Shown here: positions 6,450 to 16,448 of the stretch, in pieces
Numbering within the stretch: position 1 is the first letter of the stretch
Layout: the number at the start of each line of letters is the position of its first letter
NCBI RefSeq assembly: GCF_000166055.1
Contig: NC_014664.1
Coordinates: 3,565,501-3,629,500, forward strand
Reading direction: 5' to 3'
Length of the DNA: 64,000 nucleotides
DNA from: Rhodomicrobium vannielii ATCC 17100
Lineage (GTDB): Bacteria > Pseudomonadota > Alphaproteobacteria > Rhizobiales > Rhodomicrobiaceae
Notes under the pieces: generated by a model
The model's database searches: none
Told to the model about the DNA's origin: nothing
The model's input: the letters and a program-made list of their open reading frames with translations, nothing else
Position numbers and translations under genes: made by a program

Positions 6450-7307
6450 CTAATCGTCCGGAAGCTCAATTATATCATGGACATGGGCAATCCGATAGGC
6501 GACTGGCTTACCCCCCAACCGCTCCACATAGACATCGACATAGAATCCAAGTTGATACAGGTTGCGCTCCCCCGCCATCATCTCGTGCTTGATCCGTTCC
6601 TTGGCGATCTCGCTGGCATACACGATAGCGAGAGGTTTCTTTGAAACCGCTTCGATGATGGCCTTTTCTGATGTCTGCTTAAGTATATCTGGATTTCTTA
6701 GGTTTGACTGGTAGAATACCATAAGCACATTCTCAGCCACTTCATAGGCTTTCAGGTCTATTTCTCGCTTGTGCTCGTCAATTATTTTCTCTGCGCGCCT
6801 AGCTTGTTGCGTGTCAAACTCAAGAACGGCTTTGCTTGTTGAAGACGTTCCGTGAAATACAGCTGAGGAAAGCGTAGCCTTTGCATTTGGATCGGTAGCT
6901 ATTATTGCCACCTGATTCATGAAGTCCTTTAGGTCACTTTTGGTCGCATTCTCATGCTTTTTCCCTTCGAATAGATTCGACAGCCAGCCACCATACCGCG
7001 ATGCGAATCCATCAACGATCAATGCCGAATCCATCGTGGCAATTGCATTTTGGACTAACGGAATAAGCTGAAGCACAATATCGCTAGCATGGATATGCTG
7101 GACGTACAGTTTCGCACGCCCTTCCAAGGGTGGGTGCTCCCGTTTTATGAATTGCTCGAATTGATTTGCCAACGCGCTGAACGCCCCCACCAAAGAGAGC
7201 AATTCCGCTGGCTGCGATAGATTTAGCCGAAGCTCAATGTAATGTGTCCCTTCGCTCATAGCATCGCTATAGCTGAGCCTGCCACATCGTGAAAAGTAGA
7301 AAGTCAT
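6450..7307 (-). CDS. Hypothetical protein, 285 aa
   Basis: No family is recognised. The N-terminal third (HYIELRLNLSQPAELLSLVG, then ANQFEQFIKREHPPLEGRAK, KLYVQHIHASDIVLQL) looks like an alpha/beta domain. The middle is helical with a charged region (RAEKIIDEHKREIDLKAYEV). The C-terminal part, beginning KKPLAIVYASEIAKERI, ends in a beta-rich module (YQLGFYVDVYVERLGGKPVA). There is no signal peptide or clear membrane helix. A start at the ATG of MSEGTHY (7259) is equally possible. Codon use is less GC-rich than in neighbouring core genes. Proteins of this look occur in defence and accessory islands, but nothing here proves a role. Confidence 0.65.
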   Translation of the reverse strand: MTFYFSRCGRLSYSDAMSEGTHYIELRLNLSQPAELLSLVGAFSALANQFEQFIKREHPPLEGRAKLYVQHIHASDIVLQLIPLVQNAIATMDSALIVDGFASRYGGWLSNLFEGKKHENATKSDLKDFMNQVAIIATDPNAKATLSSAVFHGTSSTSKAVLEFDTQQARRAEKIIDEHKREIDLKAYEVAENVLMVFYQSNLRNPDILKQTSEKAIIEAVSKKPLAIVYASEIAKERIKHEMMAGERNLYQLGFYVDVYVERLGGKPVAYRIAHVHDIIELPDD

Positions 7308-7410
7308 TGCTTAGCGCCTAAATTCAGCGAATTGGCATCGATGGCTTCCCTGCGCTTGCTACATAAGTCCGCGTTTTGGATAATGTGGGGAACGGCAAAG
7401 GAGTAAAGTC

Positions 7411-7890
7411 ATGCCAAAGTCCCTCAAACCCGGCGACAGGGTCTCCTGGCAGACCTCGCAAGGCAAGACCGAAGGCACCGTCAAGGAGAAGGTCACATCG
7501 CCTACCCGCGTCAAAGGACATACCGCCAAGGCCAGCCCGGACAACCCGGAATACGTGGTGAAGAGCGCGAAGTCCGGGAAAGAGGGCGTTCATAAGCCGG
7601 GTTCGCTCAAAGACGCCCGACGCCTGAGCATTGAACACGAGGTTGCTCAGGACCACGGGCCAGGCAGTGTTCCCGCACCGGCTCTGGTTTCTTGCCGGAG
7701 GGTCGGCCACACTGCGGCATGCCCCGTCAACGTCGCTCCGCGCCTCCGCCGCCCGGCAACGGGGGAACGCATCCGGCTGTTCGCGAGCTGCGCAAGATTG
7801 AGGGGCGGTTTTTCCAGAAGTTCGACGACTGGCTCGATCTCATGCTGTCAGCGTTTTCCCGCGATGAAGATCGCTACATGGCAACCATGA
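7411..7890 (+). CDS. DUF2945 (HVA1-type Tudor) protein with abnormal C-terminus
   Basis: Residues 1-66 (KPGDRVSWQTSQGKTEGTVK, then TSPTRVKGHTAKASPDNPEY and VVKSAKSGKEGVHKPGSL) are a clear DUF2945 domain, a small Tudor-like fold of unknown function. It is preceded by an AAAGGAG ribosome-binding site. Family members normally stop within a few residues of the HKPG motif. Here the frame continues for about 90 residues of low-quality sequence that overlaps the DNA-methylase remnant, so the native stop was lost through rearrangement. The domain itself is intact and may still fold. Confidence 0.75.
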   Translation: MPKSLKPGDRVSWQTSQGKTEGTVKEKVTSPTRVKGHTAKASPDNPEYVVKSAKSGKEGVHKPGSLKDARRLSIEHEVAQDHGPGSVPAPALVSCRRVGHTAACPVNVAPRLRRPATGERIRLFASCARLRGGFSRSSTTGSISCCQRFPAMKIATWQP

Positions 7891-8199
7891 GCCGGTACGG
7901 GCCGCGCGTGCCGGGCACAGATCACCCTGGGGATCATTTCGCGCATGCGCTTCCGCCATGATGTGGCGATGCATCAGGACAATGCCGACGGCGTCATCCG
8001 CGATCACCTTGGCGACATCTACGAAGCCGAGCGCGCCGCCGAACGCGAAATGGCGCAATTCTTCACGCCGATGCCGCTGTGCGAGCTCATGGCGCGCATC
8101 ACCATCGACGAGAATGCGCCCGAAGATGCCCGTATCGCCGATCCGGCCTGTGGCAGTGGCCGCTTGCTTCTGGCCTGCGGGTCTCTATGGCGAAATTGA
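7719..8199 (+). pseudogene. N6-type DNA methyltransferase fragment, frameshifted
   Basis: The first frame reads KIEGRFFQKFDDWLDLMLSA followed by FSRDEDRYMATMSRYGPR. Near 7915-7945 the sense moves to another frame: VIRDHLGDIYEAERAA, MAQFFTPMPLCELMARI and the motif I ADPACGSGRLLLAC. These are the hallmarks of Type I-like N6 adenine methylases of plasmids. The NPPY catalytic motif is absent because the frame stops soon after motif I. The gene is therefore both frameshifted and truncated. It marks the right end of the recognisable mobile region. The 226 bases up to kdpE hold no gene. Confidence 0.75.
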
Positions 8200-8425
8200 C
8201 CCATTGGAGAATACAGCCGACGTGATCACGATGCTTCTCGCAGGGTCGCTTCCGCGCCGATTGCCGTCTCCCCTCGAGTTCCCTTTGATGAAAGGTCTCA
8301 GCCTTATCGTCGAAGGCCTTCGAATTCAGTTCCGAAGGATCATCACTGGCGTTTCGAGGTCGTCTAGCTTGACGGACGCCGTGCCGCCAAGGTAGTGACC
8401 CTGGCACAGCCGCGAAGCCGGCTTA

Positions 8426-9112
8426 CTACTTCAAACGATAGCCGACGCCGGTTTCTGTAATGATGTGCTGAGGGCTCTCGGAGTGCGCTTCGATCTTCGC
8501 GCGAAGCTGGCGCACATAGATGCGCAAATACTGCACATCGGCGTTGGCGCCCCAAAGCTCGGCCATAATGAATTTGTGCGTCAGAACTTTCCCGGCATGC
8601 AGCGCGAGAAGGCGCAGGATGTCGTATTCCTTTGGCGACAGCTTCACGTCGCTGCCTGAACGCGTCACGCGGCGATGCACGAGGTCGATGCGTAGGTCGC
8701 CGCTTTCGAACACCGGCTCGCCGCCCTCAGCCTGAACGCGATGGCGCAGCGACGTGCGCAGCCGCGCGATCAGCTCGGCCACGCCGAACGGCTTCGTGAC
8801 GTAGTCGTCAGCGCCGAGATCCAGCGCTTCGACCTTGGTTGCTTCCTCGCCGCGGCTCGAAAGAACCACGATCGGCGTTTTGTCGCCCGAGCTTCGCAGC
8901 GTTTCGATGATCGCAAGGCCGTCCATGTCGGGCAGTCCGAGGTCGAGGAGGATGACTTCGGGCCGCTCGCGCGTGATCGCCTCAAACGCCGCCTTGCCGT
9001 TGATCGCTTCAACGACGGCAAATCCGTTGGCTCCCAGACTCGTGCGCAGGAGCCGCCTGATTTGAGGCTCGTCCTCCACAACAAGCACGAGAGTGCGATC
9101 GGCAACCGTCAT
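8426..9112 (-). CDS. kdpE: Potassium-responsive response regulator KdpE
   Basis: An OmpR/PhoB-class regulator of 228 residues. The receiver has the acidic pair VVEDEPQ, the phospho-acceptor D in VILLDLGLPDMDG and K in DYVTKPFGVAE. The winged-helix domain follows: VKLSPKEYDILRLLA, then KFIMAELWG and YLRIYVRQLRAKIE. It activates the kdp operon after phosphotransfer from KdpD. Its start overlaps the stop of kdpD by four bases. It is the last gene of the operon. Confidence 0.97.
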   Translation of the reverse strand: MTVADRTLVLVVEDEPQIRRLLRTSLGANGFAVVEAINGKAAFEAITRERPEVILLDLGLPDMDGLAIIETLRSSGDKTPIVVLSSRGEEATKVEALDLGADDYVTKPFGVAELIARLRTSLRHRVQAEGGEPVFESGDLRIDLVHRRVTRSGSDVKLSPKEYDILRLLALHAGKVLTHKFIMAELWGANADVQYLRIYVRQLRAKIEAHSESPQHIITETGVGYRLK

Positions 9113-11835
9113 GTGACGCTCCGCTCATGAGGAAGCCGCACGGTAGAGGATGCCGGAAAGGAAATCGCGAGGATTGCGCCCGTCCGGTCCGACCGGTTCG
9201 CGGCCGAGATCGCGCCGCCCATGGCTTCCACGAAGCCGCGACAGATCGCAAGGCCGAGGCCGGTGCCCGCGCGCTGCCGGTCTCCGTTATCCGCGCGGTG
9301 GAATTTTTCGAAGACCAGCGACAGCTTGTCCTCGGGAATGCCCGGCCCCTCGTCCATCACGCAAATGCGGACCGAGGAACCTACCGTCCGCGCTCTCAGC
9401 GTGATGGTTGATCCGGGCGGCGCGTATTTTCCGGCGTTGTCGAGGAGATTGACGAACACCTGTTCCATGAGGACGGGGTCGAGGTTCAGGAGCGGCAAAT
9501 CCCGCTCGATGTCGAACTCGACGGTGCAATGCTTCAGGAGCGGAGCCGTTCGCCGCACGGCCGCGCCCAGGATTTCCGTCACGTCAACCGGCTCGCGTCT
9601 GAGTTTGACCGCACCGGATTCGAGCCTCATCATGTCGAGCAGATTGGCCACGAACCGCGACATCCGCTGAGCCTCCTCCTCGATGGTAAGGACGAGATCG
9701 GATTTCGCCTGCGCGTCGAACAACTCATCATATTCCCGCAGCGAGTTCGCAGCGCCGAGGATGGAGGCGAGCGGCGTGCGAAGGTCGTGCGAAAGCGATG
9801 TCAGGAGCGCGCCCCGCAGCCGCTCCGCCTCGGCGGCGACGCGAGCGTCGTCCATTTCCTTCGCGAGTTTTATACGTTCTATGGCAACCGCCGTCTGATC
9901 CATCAGCGCGTCGAGCAACCGCCTTTCGTCCGGCGTCAGGAGAATATCGGATCGCAAACCGGGTCCAAGCCCCACCACGCCAATGACTCCGCGCCCGGTT
10001 CTCAGCGGCAGAAACAAGCGCCGCGCGCCCGGCAGGGTGTCCGCTCCTCTGCCAGCCGCGAAGCCGTTATCGAGAGACCATTTGGCGGCGCCAACATCCG
10101 AATCCTCGATCATGTCGCCCGGAGGAAAGGCCGCAGCAACGTTCAATTGTCCGCTCGTCTCAGGCAGGAGGATCACGACATCTGCTTTCAGCGACGTCGC
10201 GATTTGCGAAACGGCAGCCCAGAGAAGATCGTCGAAAGTGGCGTTGCTCGCGAGGTTCTTGGAAAAGGCGTAGAGCGCGCTCGTGATCGCGGCCCTGTTC
10301 CGCGCCAGTTCAGCCTGTCGCCGGACGCGCGCGGTCAGATTGCTGACGGCAAGCGCGGTGAAGAGAAAGAAGAAGAGGGCGGAGATATTGATCGGGTCTG
10401 CTATGGTGAAGGTGTAAAGCGGCGGAATGAAGAAGAAATTGTACGAGAGCATCGCCGCAATGGCTGCGAACAGAGAAGCCCCCAGCCCGAAATAGTAGGC
10501 AATGCCGAGCACGCCCATCAGGAACATGAGCGGGATCGTTTCCGCGCCGAGGTAGGGTTGCGCGAGGCGCGCCGCGAGGACGGCACCGGCGGTCGCCACA
10601 ATCGCGGCGACGTAGCCGAGAGCGCTGGCATCGCTTGAGGTCGCTGTCCGCACCGTCTTGCGCGGGATCGTCTCCTTGTTCAGCGCATCGCCTGCGATCA
10701 CGTGTACGCTGATGTTGGCGGACCGGCGAACGAGGTCGTGAACCACCGATCCGTACAGCGCTTCAAACCAGCGCGAGCGCTCCGATTTTCCGATGACGAT
10801 CTGCGTGACGTTGTTCGAGCGCGCGAAGTCCATCACGTCATCGGCAACGCGACCGCGCCCCGGCAGCGTGGCCGCGACGCCGCCAAGCCGCTCTGCCAGC
10901 CGAAGCGTATCCGCGATGCGGTCGCGCTCGGCGATAGAGAGGTCCTGGCTGCGAAGCGTCTCGATGTAAAGCGCCGTCCACGGTGCGCGCAGGCGATCCG
11001 CGAGCCGCTTCGTATAGCGCACCAGCCCCGCCGAGCGAGGGTCTTCGCTGATGCACACGAGAACGCGGTCACCGGCGGCCCAAGGCCCCTCGATCGCATG
11101 CGCCTTCATGTGTGTGAGCAGTTGCTCGTCAACTCTTTGCGCCGTGCGCCGGAGAGCCAGTTCGCGCAGCGCCGTCAGGTTTCCAGGCGAGAAGTAGTGC
11201 TGAAGCGCGCGCCGCGCCTGCTCCGGCACGTAGACCTTGCCCTCGCGAAGCCGCTGGATCAATTCGTCCGGTGCGAGGTCGATAACCTCGATGTCATCGG
11301 CCTTGTCGAGCACGGAGTCGGGCACCGTCTCCTGCACGCGGATGCGGGTGATCTGCGCGACGACGTCGTTCAGGCTGTCCACGTGCTGGATGTTCAGTGT
11401 GGTGTAAACGTCGATGCCCGCCGCGAGCAGTTCTTCCACGTCCATGTAACGCTTCGGGTGTCGGCTGCCCGGCGCATTCGTGTGAGCGAGTTCATCGACG
11501 AGCGCCACCTGCGGACGACGCGCGAGAACGGCGTCGAGGTCCATTTCCTCGATGATGCGGCCCTTGTAGGTCACGGGCCTGCGCGGGACGATCTCGTAAC
11601 CAGCGAGAAGCGCCGCCGTCTCGGGGCGGCCGTGCGTTTCCACGACGCCGACGACGACATCCGCCCCTTCGGTGCACTTTGCGCGCGCCGACAGGAGCAT
11701 CTCGTATGTCTTGCCGACGCCGGGGGCCGCGCCGAGGAAAATCTTCAACCGCCCGCGATTTTCATTGCGGGCCAGTTCGAGCAGCGCGTCCGGCGAAGGC
11801 CGGTTCGTTTCCCTGGCGTCGGCCATCGGTTTCAC
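9109..11835 (-). CDS. kdpD: Osmosensitive K+ channel histidine kinase KdpD
   Basis: A 908-residue sensor kinase with the full KdpD layout: the KdpD N-terminal domain with P-loop FLGAAPGVGKTYEML (about 33-47), a Usp-like domain (about 250-375), four closely spaced membrane helices (DUF4118, about 400-500), a GAF-like domain (about 525-650), and HisKA with the H-box SLSHDLRTPLASILG and HATPase with FVNLLDNAGKYAPPG and GTGLGL. It senses low K+ and turgor and controls KdpE phosphorylation. Both neighbouring junctions are four-base overlaps, so expression is coupled to kdpC and kdpE. Confidence 0.97.
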   Translation of the reverse strand: MKPMADARETNRPSPDALLELARNENRGRLKIFLGAAPGVGKTYEMLLSARAKCTEGADVVVGVVETHGRPETAALLAGYEIVPRRPVTYKGRIIEEMDLDAVLARRPQVALVDELAHTNAPGSRHPKRYMDVEELLAAGIDVYTTLNIQHVDSLNDVVAQITRIRVQETVPDSVLDKADDIEVIDLAPDELIQRLREGKVYVPEQARRALQHYFSPGNLTALRELALRRTAQRVDEQLLTHMKAHAIEGPWAAGDRVLVCISEDPRSAGLVRYTKRLADRLRAPWTALYIETLRSQDLSIAERDRIADTLRLAERLGGVAATLPGRGRVADDVMDFARSNNVTQIVIGKSERSRWFEALYGSVVHDLVRRSANISVHVIAGDALNKETIPRKTVRTATSSDASALGYVAAIVATAGAVLAARLAQPYLGAETIPLMFLMGVLGIAYYFGLGASLFAAIAAMLSYNFFFIPPLYTFTIADPINISALFFFLFTALAVSNLTARVRRQAELARNRAAITSALYAFSKNLASNATFDDLLWAAVSQIATSLKADVVILLPETSGQLNVAAAFPPGDMIEDSDVGAAKWSLDNGFAAGRGADTLPGARRLFLPLRTGRGVIGVVGLGPGLRSDILLTPDERRLLDALMDQTAVAIERIKLAKEMDDARVAAEAERLRGALLTSLSHDLRTPLASILGAANSLREYDELFDAQAKSDLVLTIEEEAQRMSRFVANLLDMMRLESGAVKLRREPVDVTEILGAAVRRTAPLLKHCTVEFDIERDLPLLNLDPVLMEQVFVNLLDNAGKYAPPGSTITLRARTVGSSVRICVMDEGPGIPEDKLSLVFEKFHRADNGDRQRAGTGLGLAICRGFVEAMGGAISAANRSDRTGAILAISFPASSTVRLPHERSVT

Positions 11836-12464
11836 TCAGCGGCGGAAGCCTGCTGCGCTCCCTTCAACTCATCATCGAGAGCCAGATTGAGCAGCAACAC
11901 ATTAACGCGCCGCTCTCCGAGGAAGCCAAGCGTTCTTTCTTCCGTGGCGGCTGCGACAAACTCCCGAACGCGAGCGGGCGAAAGATTGCGAGCCGTGGCC
12001 ACACGCGCCACTTGCGCGGCGGCATTCGCGGGCGAGATGTGCGGGTCGAGGCCACTCGCCGATGTGGTGGCCGCATCCGCTGGAACCGGCCCCGCGCTGC
12101 CGTTGGCTTGCCGGTAGTCCGCCACGCCTGCCTGAACGCGGTCGATGAGCGATTTCGACGTTGGCCCCGCATTGGAGCCGGCGGAATTCGCGGCATTATA
12201 AGGAGCGGGCACCGTTCTCGACGGGTCGGCCGGGTCTGGCGCGACCGTAGCCGACGGGCGCCCCTGGAAATAACGCTCCGAGGTGAAGGTCTGGCCGATC
12301 AGCGCCGATCCGACGACATGGCCGTCGCGTATGATGAGGCTGCCGTTCGCGCGATCGAGGAACGCGGTTTGAGAGAGCCAGGTCACGGCGAGAGGATAGG
12401 CGATCCCGGTCAGCGCGGCCATGAGAAGGATCATGACAAGGGCGGGGCGGAATGTTGCAAGCAT
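11832..12464 (-). CDS. kdpC: K+-transporting ATPase subunit KdpC
   Basis: A 210-residue protein with one N-terminal membrane helix (VMILLMAALTGIAYPLAVTW) and a soluble domain bearing the family features GQTFTSERYFQGRPSA, NAANSAGSNAGPTSK, SGLDPHISPANAAAQV and a C-terminal RVNVLLLNLALD. KdpC stabilises the KdpFABC complex and promotes nucleotide binding by KdpB. The length is typical. It follows kdpB by nine bases and overlaps kdpD by four. Confidence 0.97.
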   Translation of the reverse strand: MLATFRPALVMILLMAALTGIAYPLAVTWLSQTAFLDRANGSLIIRDGHVVGSALIGQTFTSERYFQGRPSATVAPDPADPSRTVPAPYNAANSAGSNAGPTSKSLIDRVQAGVADYRQANGSAGPVPADAATTSASGLDPHISPANAAAQVARVATARNLSPARVREFVAAATEERTLGFLGERRVNVLLLNLALDDELKGAQQASAAE

Positions 12465-12473
12465 GGCGAGCCT

Positions 12474-14543
12474 CTAGACCAGTCCGATGGATGTGATGGC
12501 GATGTCGATAAGTTTGATGCCGACGAACGGCGCGACGATCCCGCCGAGGCCATAAATCAGCAGATTGCGCTGAAGGAGTTGCGCGGCTGGCCGGGGACGG
12601 TAGCGCACGCCGCGAAGCGCCAGCGGGATCAGCGCGACGATAATCAGCGCGTTGAAGATGATCGCCGAAAGGATCGCGCTTTGCGGCGTCGCAAGGCCGA
12701 GCACATTCAGCGCCTCCAGCTGCGGATAGAAGGCGATGAACATCGCGGGGATGATCGCGAAGTATTTCGCCACGTCGTTCGCGATGGAGAACGTGGTGAG
12801 TGCGCCTCGCGTCATGAGCAGTTGCTTGCCGATGCCCACGATCTCTATGAGCTTTGTGGGGTCGCTGTCGAGGTCGACCATGTTGCCCGCCTCGCGCGCG
12901 GCGACCGTGCCCGTGTTCATCGCGACGCCGACATCGGCTTGCGCAAGCGCGGGCGCGTCGTTCGTGCCGTCGCCGCACATGGCGACGAGCTTGCCATCGG
13001 CCTGCTCCTTGCGGATAAGGCGGAGCTTCGCCTCGGGTGTCGCTTCGGCAAGGAAGTCATCGACGCCCGCTTCAGCCGCGATGGCTGCCGCCGTCAACGC
13101 ATTGTCGCCGGTTATCATGACGGTGCGGATGCCCATCTGCCGCAACTCGGCGAAGCGCTCCCGGATGCCGCCCTTCACGATGTCCTTGAGATGGACGACG
13201 CCGAGAACCCGGCCCGCCTGTGAGACGGCAAGCGGCGTTCCTCCAGTTCGGGCAATCCCTTCGACGATCTGCCGCAGATCGGGTGCGGCCGCCATGTTCG
13301 GATTGACCGTGACCTGTCGAACATGCGCCAGAACGGCATCGACAGCGCCCTTGCGGATCGACTCGCCATCGACATCGACGCCGCTGATGCGGGTGTGCGC
13401 GCTGAAAGGGATGAACTGCACGGAATGTCCGGCAAGGTCGCGCCCTCGCAGGCCGTATTTCTCCTTCGCAAGGACGACGATAGAACGCCCCTCCGGGGTC
13501 TCGTCCGATAGCGAGGAAAGCTGCGCCGCATCCGCGAGTCCGAGTTCGCTCACGCCCTCAAGCGGGATAAACGCGGTTGCCTGCCGGTCGCCGAGCGTGA
13601 TCGTGCCCGTCTTGTCGAGCAGCAGCGTGTCAACGTCGCCCGCCGCCTCGACCGCGCGGCCCGACATGGCGAGCACGTTGAAGCGCACGAGCCGATCCAT
13701 GCCAGCGATGCCGATTGCCGACAAAAGCGCGCCGATGGTGGTCGGGATCAGCGTCACGAACAGCGCGACGAGCACGAGCACCGAGATTTGCCCGCCCGCA
13801 TAGGCTGCGAAGCTCGGAATGCTCGCCACGGCCAGCACGAAGATGAGCGACATGCCCGCGAGGAGGATATTCAGCGCGATCTCGTTGGGCGTCTTCTGAC
13901 GCTGTGCCCCTTCGACGAGCGAAATCATGCGGTCGAGGAAGGTGGAACCTTGCGCGGCGGTGATGCGTACGACGAGCCAGTCGGAAATGACCTGCGTGCC
14001 GCCAGTCACCGCCGAGCGGTCGCCGCCCGACTCGCGGATAACCGGCGCGGATTCGCCCGTGATCGCGGCTTCGTTCACCGAAGCGATGCCCTCAATCACC
14101 TCGCCATCGGACGGGATGATGTCGCCCGCCTCGACGAGAACGATATCGCCGGGCTTGAGTGACAGCGCGGGCACGCTCTCGATATCGCTATCGCGGGCCG
14201 CGCTTTTCAGCTGTTTTGCAATGACATCGGCACGGGTTGCGCGGAGGCTCGCGGCCTGCGCCTTGCCGCGCCCCTCGGCCACAGCCTCGGCGAAGTTCGC
14301 GAACAGCACGGTGAACCAGAGCCAGGGGATGATTTGAAGCGGAAAGCCGAGGTCATCCGTCCCCGCAACCGCATCGCGGATAAACAACACGGTGACGAGC
14401 GCCGCGAGCACCTCGACGAGAAACATGACCGGGTTACGGATCATGTGCTGTGGCGCGAGCTTCCTGAAGGCGCCTGCAAGCGCGGGAGCGAGGATGCCGG
14501 GATGAAGCGCGGACGACCGCGCGGTAAGGGTCGACGTTTTCAT
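12474..14543 (-). CDS. kdpB: K+-transporting P-type ATPase catalytic subunit KdpB
   Basis: A 689-residue P-type ATPase. Visible motifs are the actuator loop [13 protein letters not shown], the phosphorylation site [17 protein letters not shown], and the hinge [22 protein letters not shown]. Membrane helices lie near residues 35-80, 220-275 and 590-689. KdpB hydrolyses ATP to drive K+ through KdpA. It starts seven bases after kdpA and has the usual family length. Confidence 0.98.
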   Translation of the reverse strand: MKTSTLTARSSALHPGILAPALAGAFRKLAPQHMIRNPVMFLVEVLAALVTVLFIRDAVAGTDDLGFPLQIIPWLWFTVLFANFAEAVAEGRGKAQAASLRATRADVIAKQLKSAARDSDIESVPALSLKPGDIVLVEAGDIIPSDGEVIEGIASVNEAAITGESAPVIRESGGDRSAVTGGTQVISDWLVVRITAAQGSTFLDRMISLVEGAQRQKTPNEIALNILLAGMSLIFVLAVASIPSFAAYAGGQISVLVLVALFVTLIPTTIGALLSAIGIAGMDRLVRFNVLAMSGRAVEAAGDVDTLLLDKTGTITLGDRQATAFIPLEGVSELGLADAAQLSSLSDETPEGRSIVVLAKEKYGLRGRDLAGHSVQFIPFSAHTRISGVDVDGESIRKGAVDAVLAHVRQVTVNPNMAAAPDLRQIVEGIARTGGTPLAVSQAGRVLGVVHLKDIVKGGIRERFAELRQMGIRTVMITGDNALTAAAIAAEAGVDDFLAEATPEAKLRLIRKEQADGKLVAMCGDGTNDAPALAQADVGVAMNTGTVAAREAGNMVDLDSDPTKLIEIVGIGKQLLMTRGALTTFSIANDVAKYFAIIPAMFIAFYPQLEALNVLGLATPQSAILSAIIFNALIIVALIPLALRGVRYRPRPAAQLLQRNLLIYGLGGIVAPFVGIKLIDIAITSIGLV

Positions 14544-14550
14544 GGGTGCC

Positions 14551-16260
14551 TCAGAAAGTTTGTCCGGCGATCATGGCGAGATGTTCGACGATGGGACCGA
14601 GTGCCAACGCGGGCAGGAAGGTCAGCCCGCCGACGAGGACAACGACGCCGATGAGGAGGCCCGCGAACAGCGGTCCGTTCGTCGGGAATGTCCCGCTCGA
14701 CGGCGGCACGATCTTTTTCGCGGCGAGCGAGCCCGCGATGGCGAGCATCGGGATGATCACGAAGAAACGCCCGACCAGCATGGCGATGGCGAGCGTGGTG
14801 TTATAGAAAACCGTGTTGCCCGACAGCCCTGCGAAGGCCGAGCCGTTGTTGCCGGCGGCTGAGGTGTAGGCGTAAAGCACTTCCGAAAAGCCGTGCGGAC
14901 CAGCCGAAGAGATGCTCGAAAGGCCGTTCGGAACGACAACAGCGAGCGCCGTGAAGCCCAGCATCATCAGCGGCAGGCAAAGGAGCGCCAGCATGGTGAG
15001 CTTCACCTCGCGCGCCTCGATCTTCTTGCCGAGATATTCCGGCGTGCGCCCGACCATCAGCCCGGCGACGAACACCGAGAGGATGGCGAACAGCAGCATG
15101 CCGTAGAGCCCCGCGCCGACACCGCCTATGACGACTTCGCCAAGCTCCATGTTGACGAGCGGCACGAGGCCGCCGAGCGGGGTCAGCGAGGCGTGCATGG
15201 CGTTAACCGCGCCGCAGGATGCCGCCGTTGTGATCGTGGCGAAGAGGGCCGACGCCGCGATGCCGAAGCGCGTCTCCTTGCCTTCGATGTTGCCGGGCGC
15301 GCCATCCAGACCGAGCGCGGTTAACAGAGGATTGCCGTTTGCCTCGGCCCAATAGGCGAGCGAGACGCCCACCAGGAACAGCGCGCCCATCGCGCCGAAA
15401 ATCGCCCAGCCCTGCCGCTGATCGCCCGCCAAACGCCCGAAGACGTTCGTAAGTCCCGCGCTGAGCGCGAAGATCGCGATCATCTGGATCATGTTCGAAA
15501 GCGGCGTGGGGTTCTCGTAAGGATGCGCGGCGTTCGCGTTGAAAAAGCCGCCGCCATTGGTGCCGAGCATCTTGATCGCCACCTGGCTCGCGACGGGGCC
15601 TTGCGCGATCACCTGCTTGCCGCCTTCGAGCGTCGTCGTCTCTACATATGGATTCAGATTTTGCGGCATGCCCTGCCACACAAGCGTCAGCGCGATCACG
15701 AGCGAAAGCGGCAACAGGATGTAGAGCGTGCAGCGCGTGAGGTCGGCCCAGAAATTGCCGATGCCCGCCGCCGAGCGCCGCGTAAAGCCGCGAATGAGCG
15801 CGACCGCAAGCGCGATCCCGGTGGCGGCGGAGACGAAGTTTTGCACCGTCAGCCCCGCCATCTGCGCGAAATAGCCGAGCGTGCTTTCGCCACCGTAATT
15901 CTGCCAGTTGGTGTTGGTGACGAAGCTTGCAGCGGTGTTGAGCGCGAGGTCGGGCGGCATGCCCCCCATGCCTTGCGGGTTGAGCGGGAGCAGATCCTGA
16001 AGCCTCAGGATTGCGTAAAGCAGCAGGAAGCCCGCAAAGTTGAAAGCGAGCATCGAGAGCGCATAAGCGCTCCAGCGCTGCTCGGCCTTCGGATCGACAC
16101 CGGCCAGCGCGTAGAATATGCGCTCGACCGGCGACAAGATGAACGAAAGAAAAGTGCGCTCGCCCGCAAACACATGGGTCATGTAAGCCCCGAGCGGTTT
16201 TGCGGACGCCACAACGATCGCGCAGAACACAAGGATCTGCGCCCAGCCAGCGAGAGTCAT
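14551..16260 (-). CDS. kdpA: K+-transporting ATPase channel-like subunit KdpA
   Basis: A 569-residue integral membrane protein of the SKT superfamily with about ten helices and the repeated pore-loop signatures [38 protein letters not shown] (abbreviated: GTNGGGFFN) and [12 protein letters not shown]. It forms the selective K+ path of KdpFABC in the inner membrane. The start ATG follows the kdpF stop by seven bases. Confidence 0.98.
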   Translation of the reverse strand: MTLAGWAQILVFCAIVVASAKPLGAYMTHVFAGERTFLSFILSPVERIFYALAGVDPKAEQRWSAYALSMLAFNFAGFLLLYAILRLQDLLPLNPQGMGGMPPDLALNTAASFVTNTNWQNYGGESTLGYFAQMAGLTVQNFVSAATGIALAVALIRGFTRRSAAGIGNFWADLTRCTLYILLPLSLVIALTLVWQGMPQNLNPYVETTTLEGGKQVIAQGPVASQVAIKMLGTNGGGFFNANAAHPYENPTPLSNMIQMIAIFALSAGLTNVFGRLAGDQRQGWAIFGAMGALFLVGVSLAYWAEANGNPLLTALGLDGAPGNIEGKETRFGIAASALFATITTAASCGAVNAMHASLTPLGGLVPLVNMELGEVVIGGVGAGLYGMLLFAILSVFVAGLMVGRTPEYLGKKIEAREVKLTMLALLCLPLMMLGFTALAVVVPNGLSSISSAGPHGFSEVLYAYTSAAGNNGSAFAGLSGNTVFYNTTLAIAMLVGRFFVIIPMLAIAGSLAAKKIVPPSSGTFPTNGPLFAGLLIGVVVLVGGLTFLPALALGPIVEHLAMIAGQTF

Positions 16261-16267
16261 GACTGCC

Positions 16268-16357
16268 TCAGAATTTTTCGGGTTTTATGAGCGCGTAGAC
16301 GAGATAGACGAGCAGGAAGACCGACACGGCTCCTGCAAGCGCATAGTCGAACAGCAT
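16268..16357 (-). CDS. kdpF: K+-transporting ATPase small subunit KdpF
   Basis: A 29-residue single-helix protein, [20 protein letters not shown] followed by YALIKPEKF. The C-terminal [L/I][K/R]PE[K/R]F signature directly before kdpA is diagnostic of KdpF, which stabilises the KdpABC complex in the membrane. The frame is 90 bases including the stop and sits seven bases before kdpA and eight bases after the preceding 27-aa ORF. Confidence 0.93.
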   Translation of the reverse strand: MLFDYALAGAVSVFLLVYLVYALIKPEKF

Positions 16358-16364
16358 GGCCGCC

Positions 16365-16448
16365 TCACAATCGCTCGCAGCCAGCAACGTAAAGCCCGGC
16401 TGCCGCGAAGAACGCGACGCCGATGCAGAGCATGAGAACTTCGAACAT
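16365..16448 (-). CDS. 27-aa single-helix protein leading the kdp operon
   Basis: An ATG preceded by GGTGAGGAGT encodes MFEVLMLCIGVAFFAAAGLY then VAGCERL. This is one hydrophobic helix with an acidic N-terminus and a C-terminal CERL that resembles the [A/C]C[D/E]RL ending of tiny proteins found upstream of kdpF in other bacteria. It lies eight bases before kdpF, so it is the first gene of the operon. The function is unknown. A role as a small subunit or leader peptide of the Kdp system is inferred from position and size. Confidence 0.75.
   Translation of the reverse strand: MFEVLMLCIGVAFFAAAGLYVAGCERL

Noticed and set aside
11679-13223. Plus-strand open frame of more than 500 codons across kdpC/kdpB
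   Set aside because: It is antisense to two clearly identified genes, has Arg/His/Asp-rich shadow composition typical of GC-rich DNA, and has no motif or ribosome-binding site.
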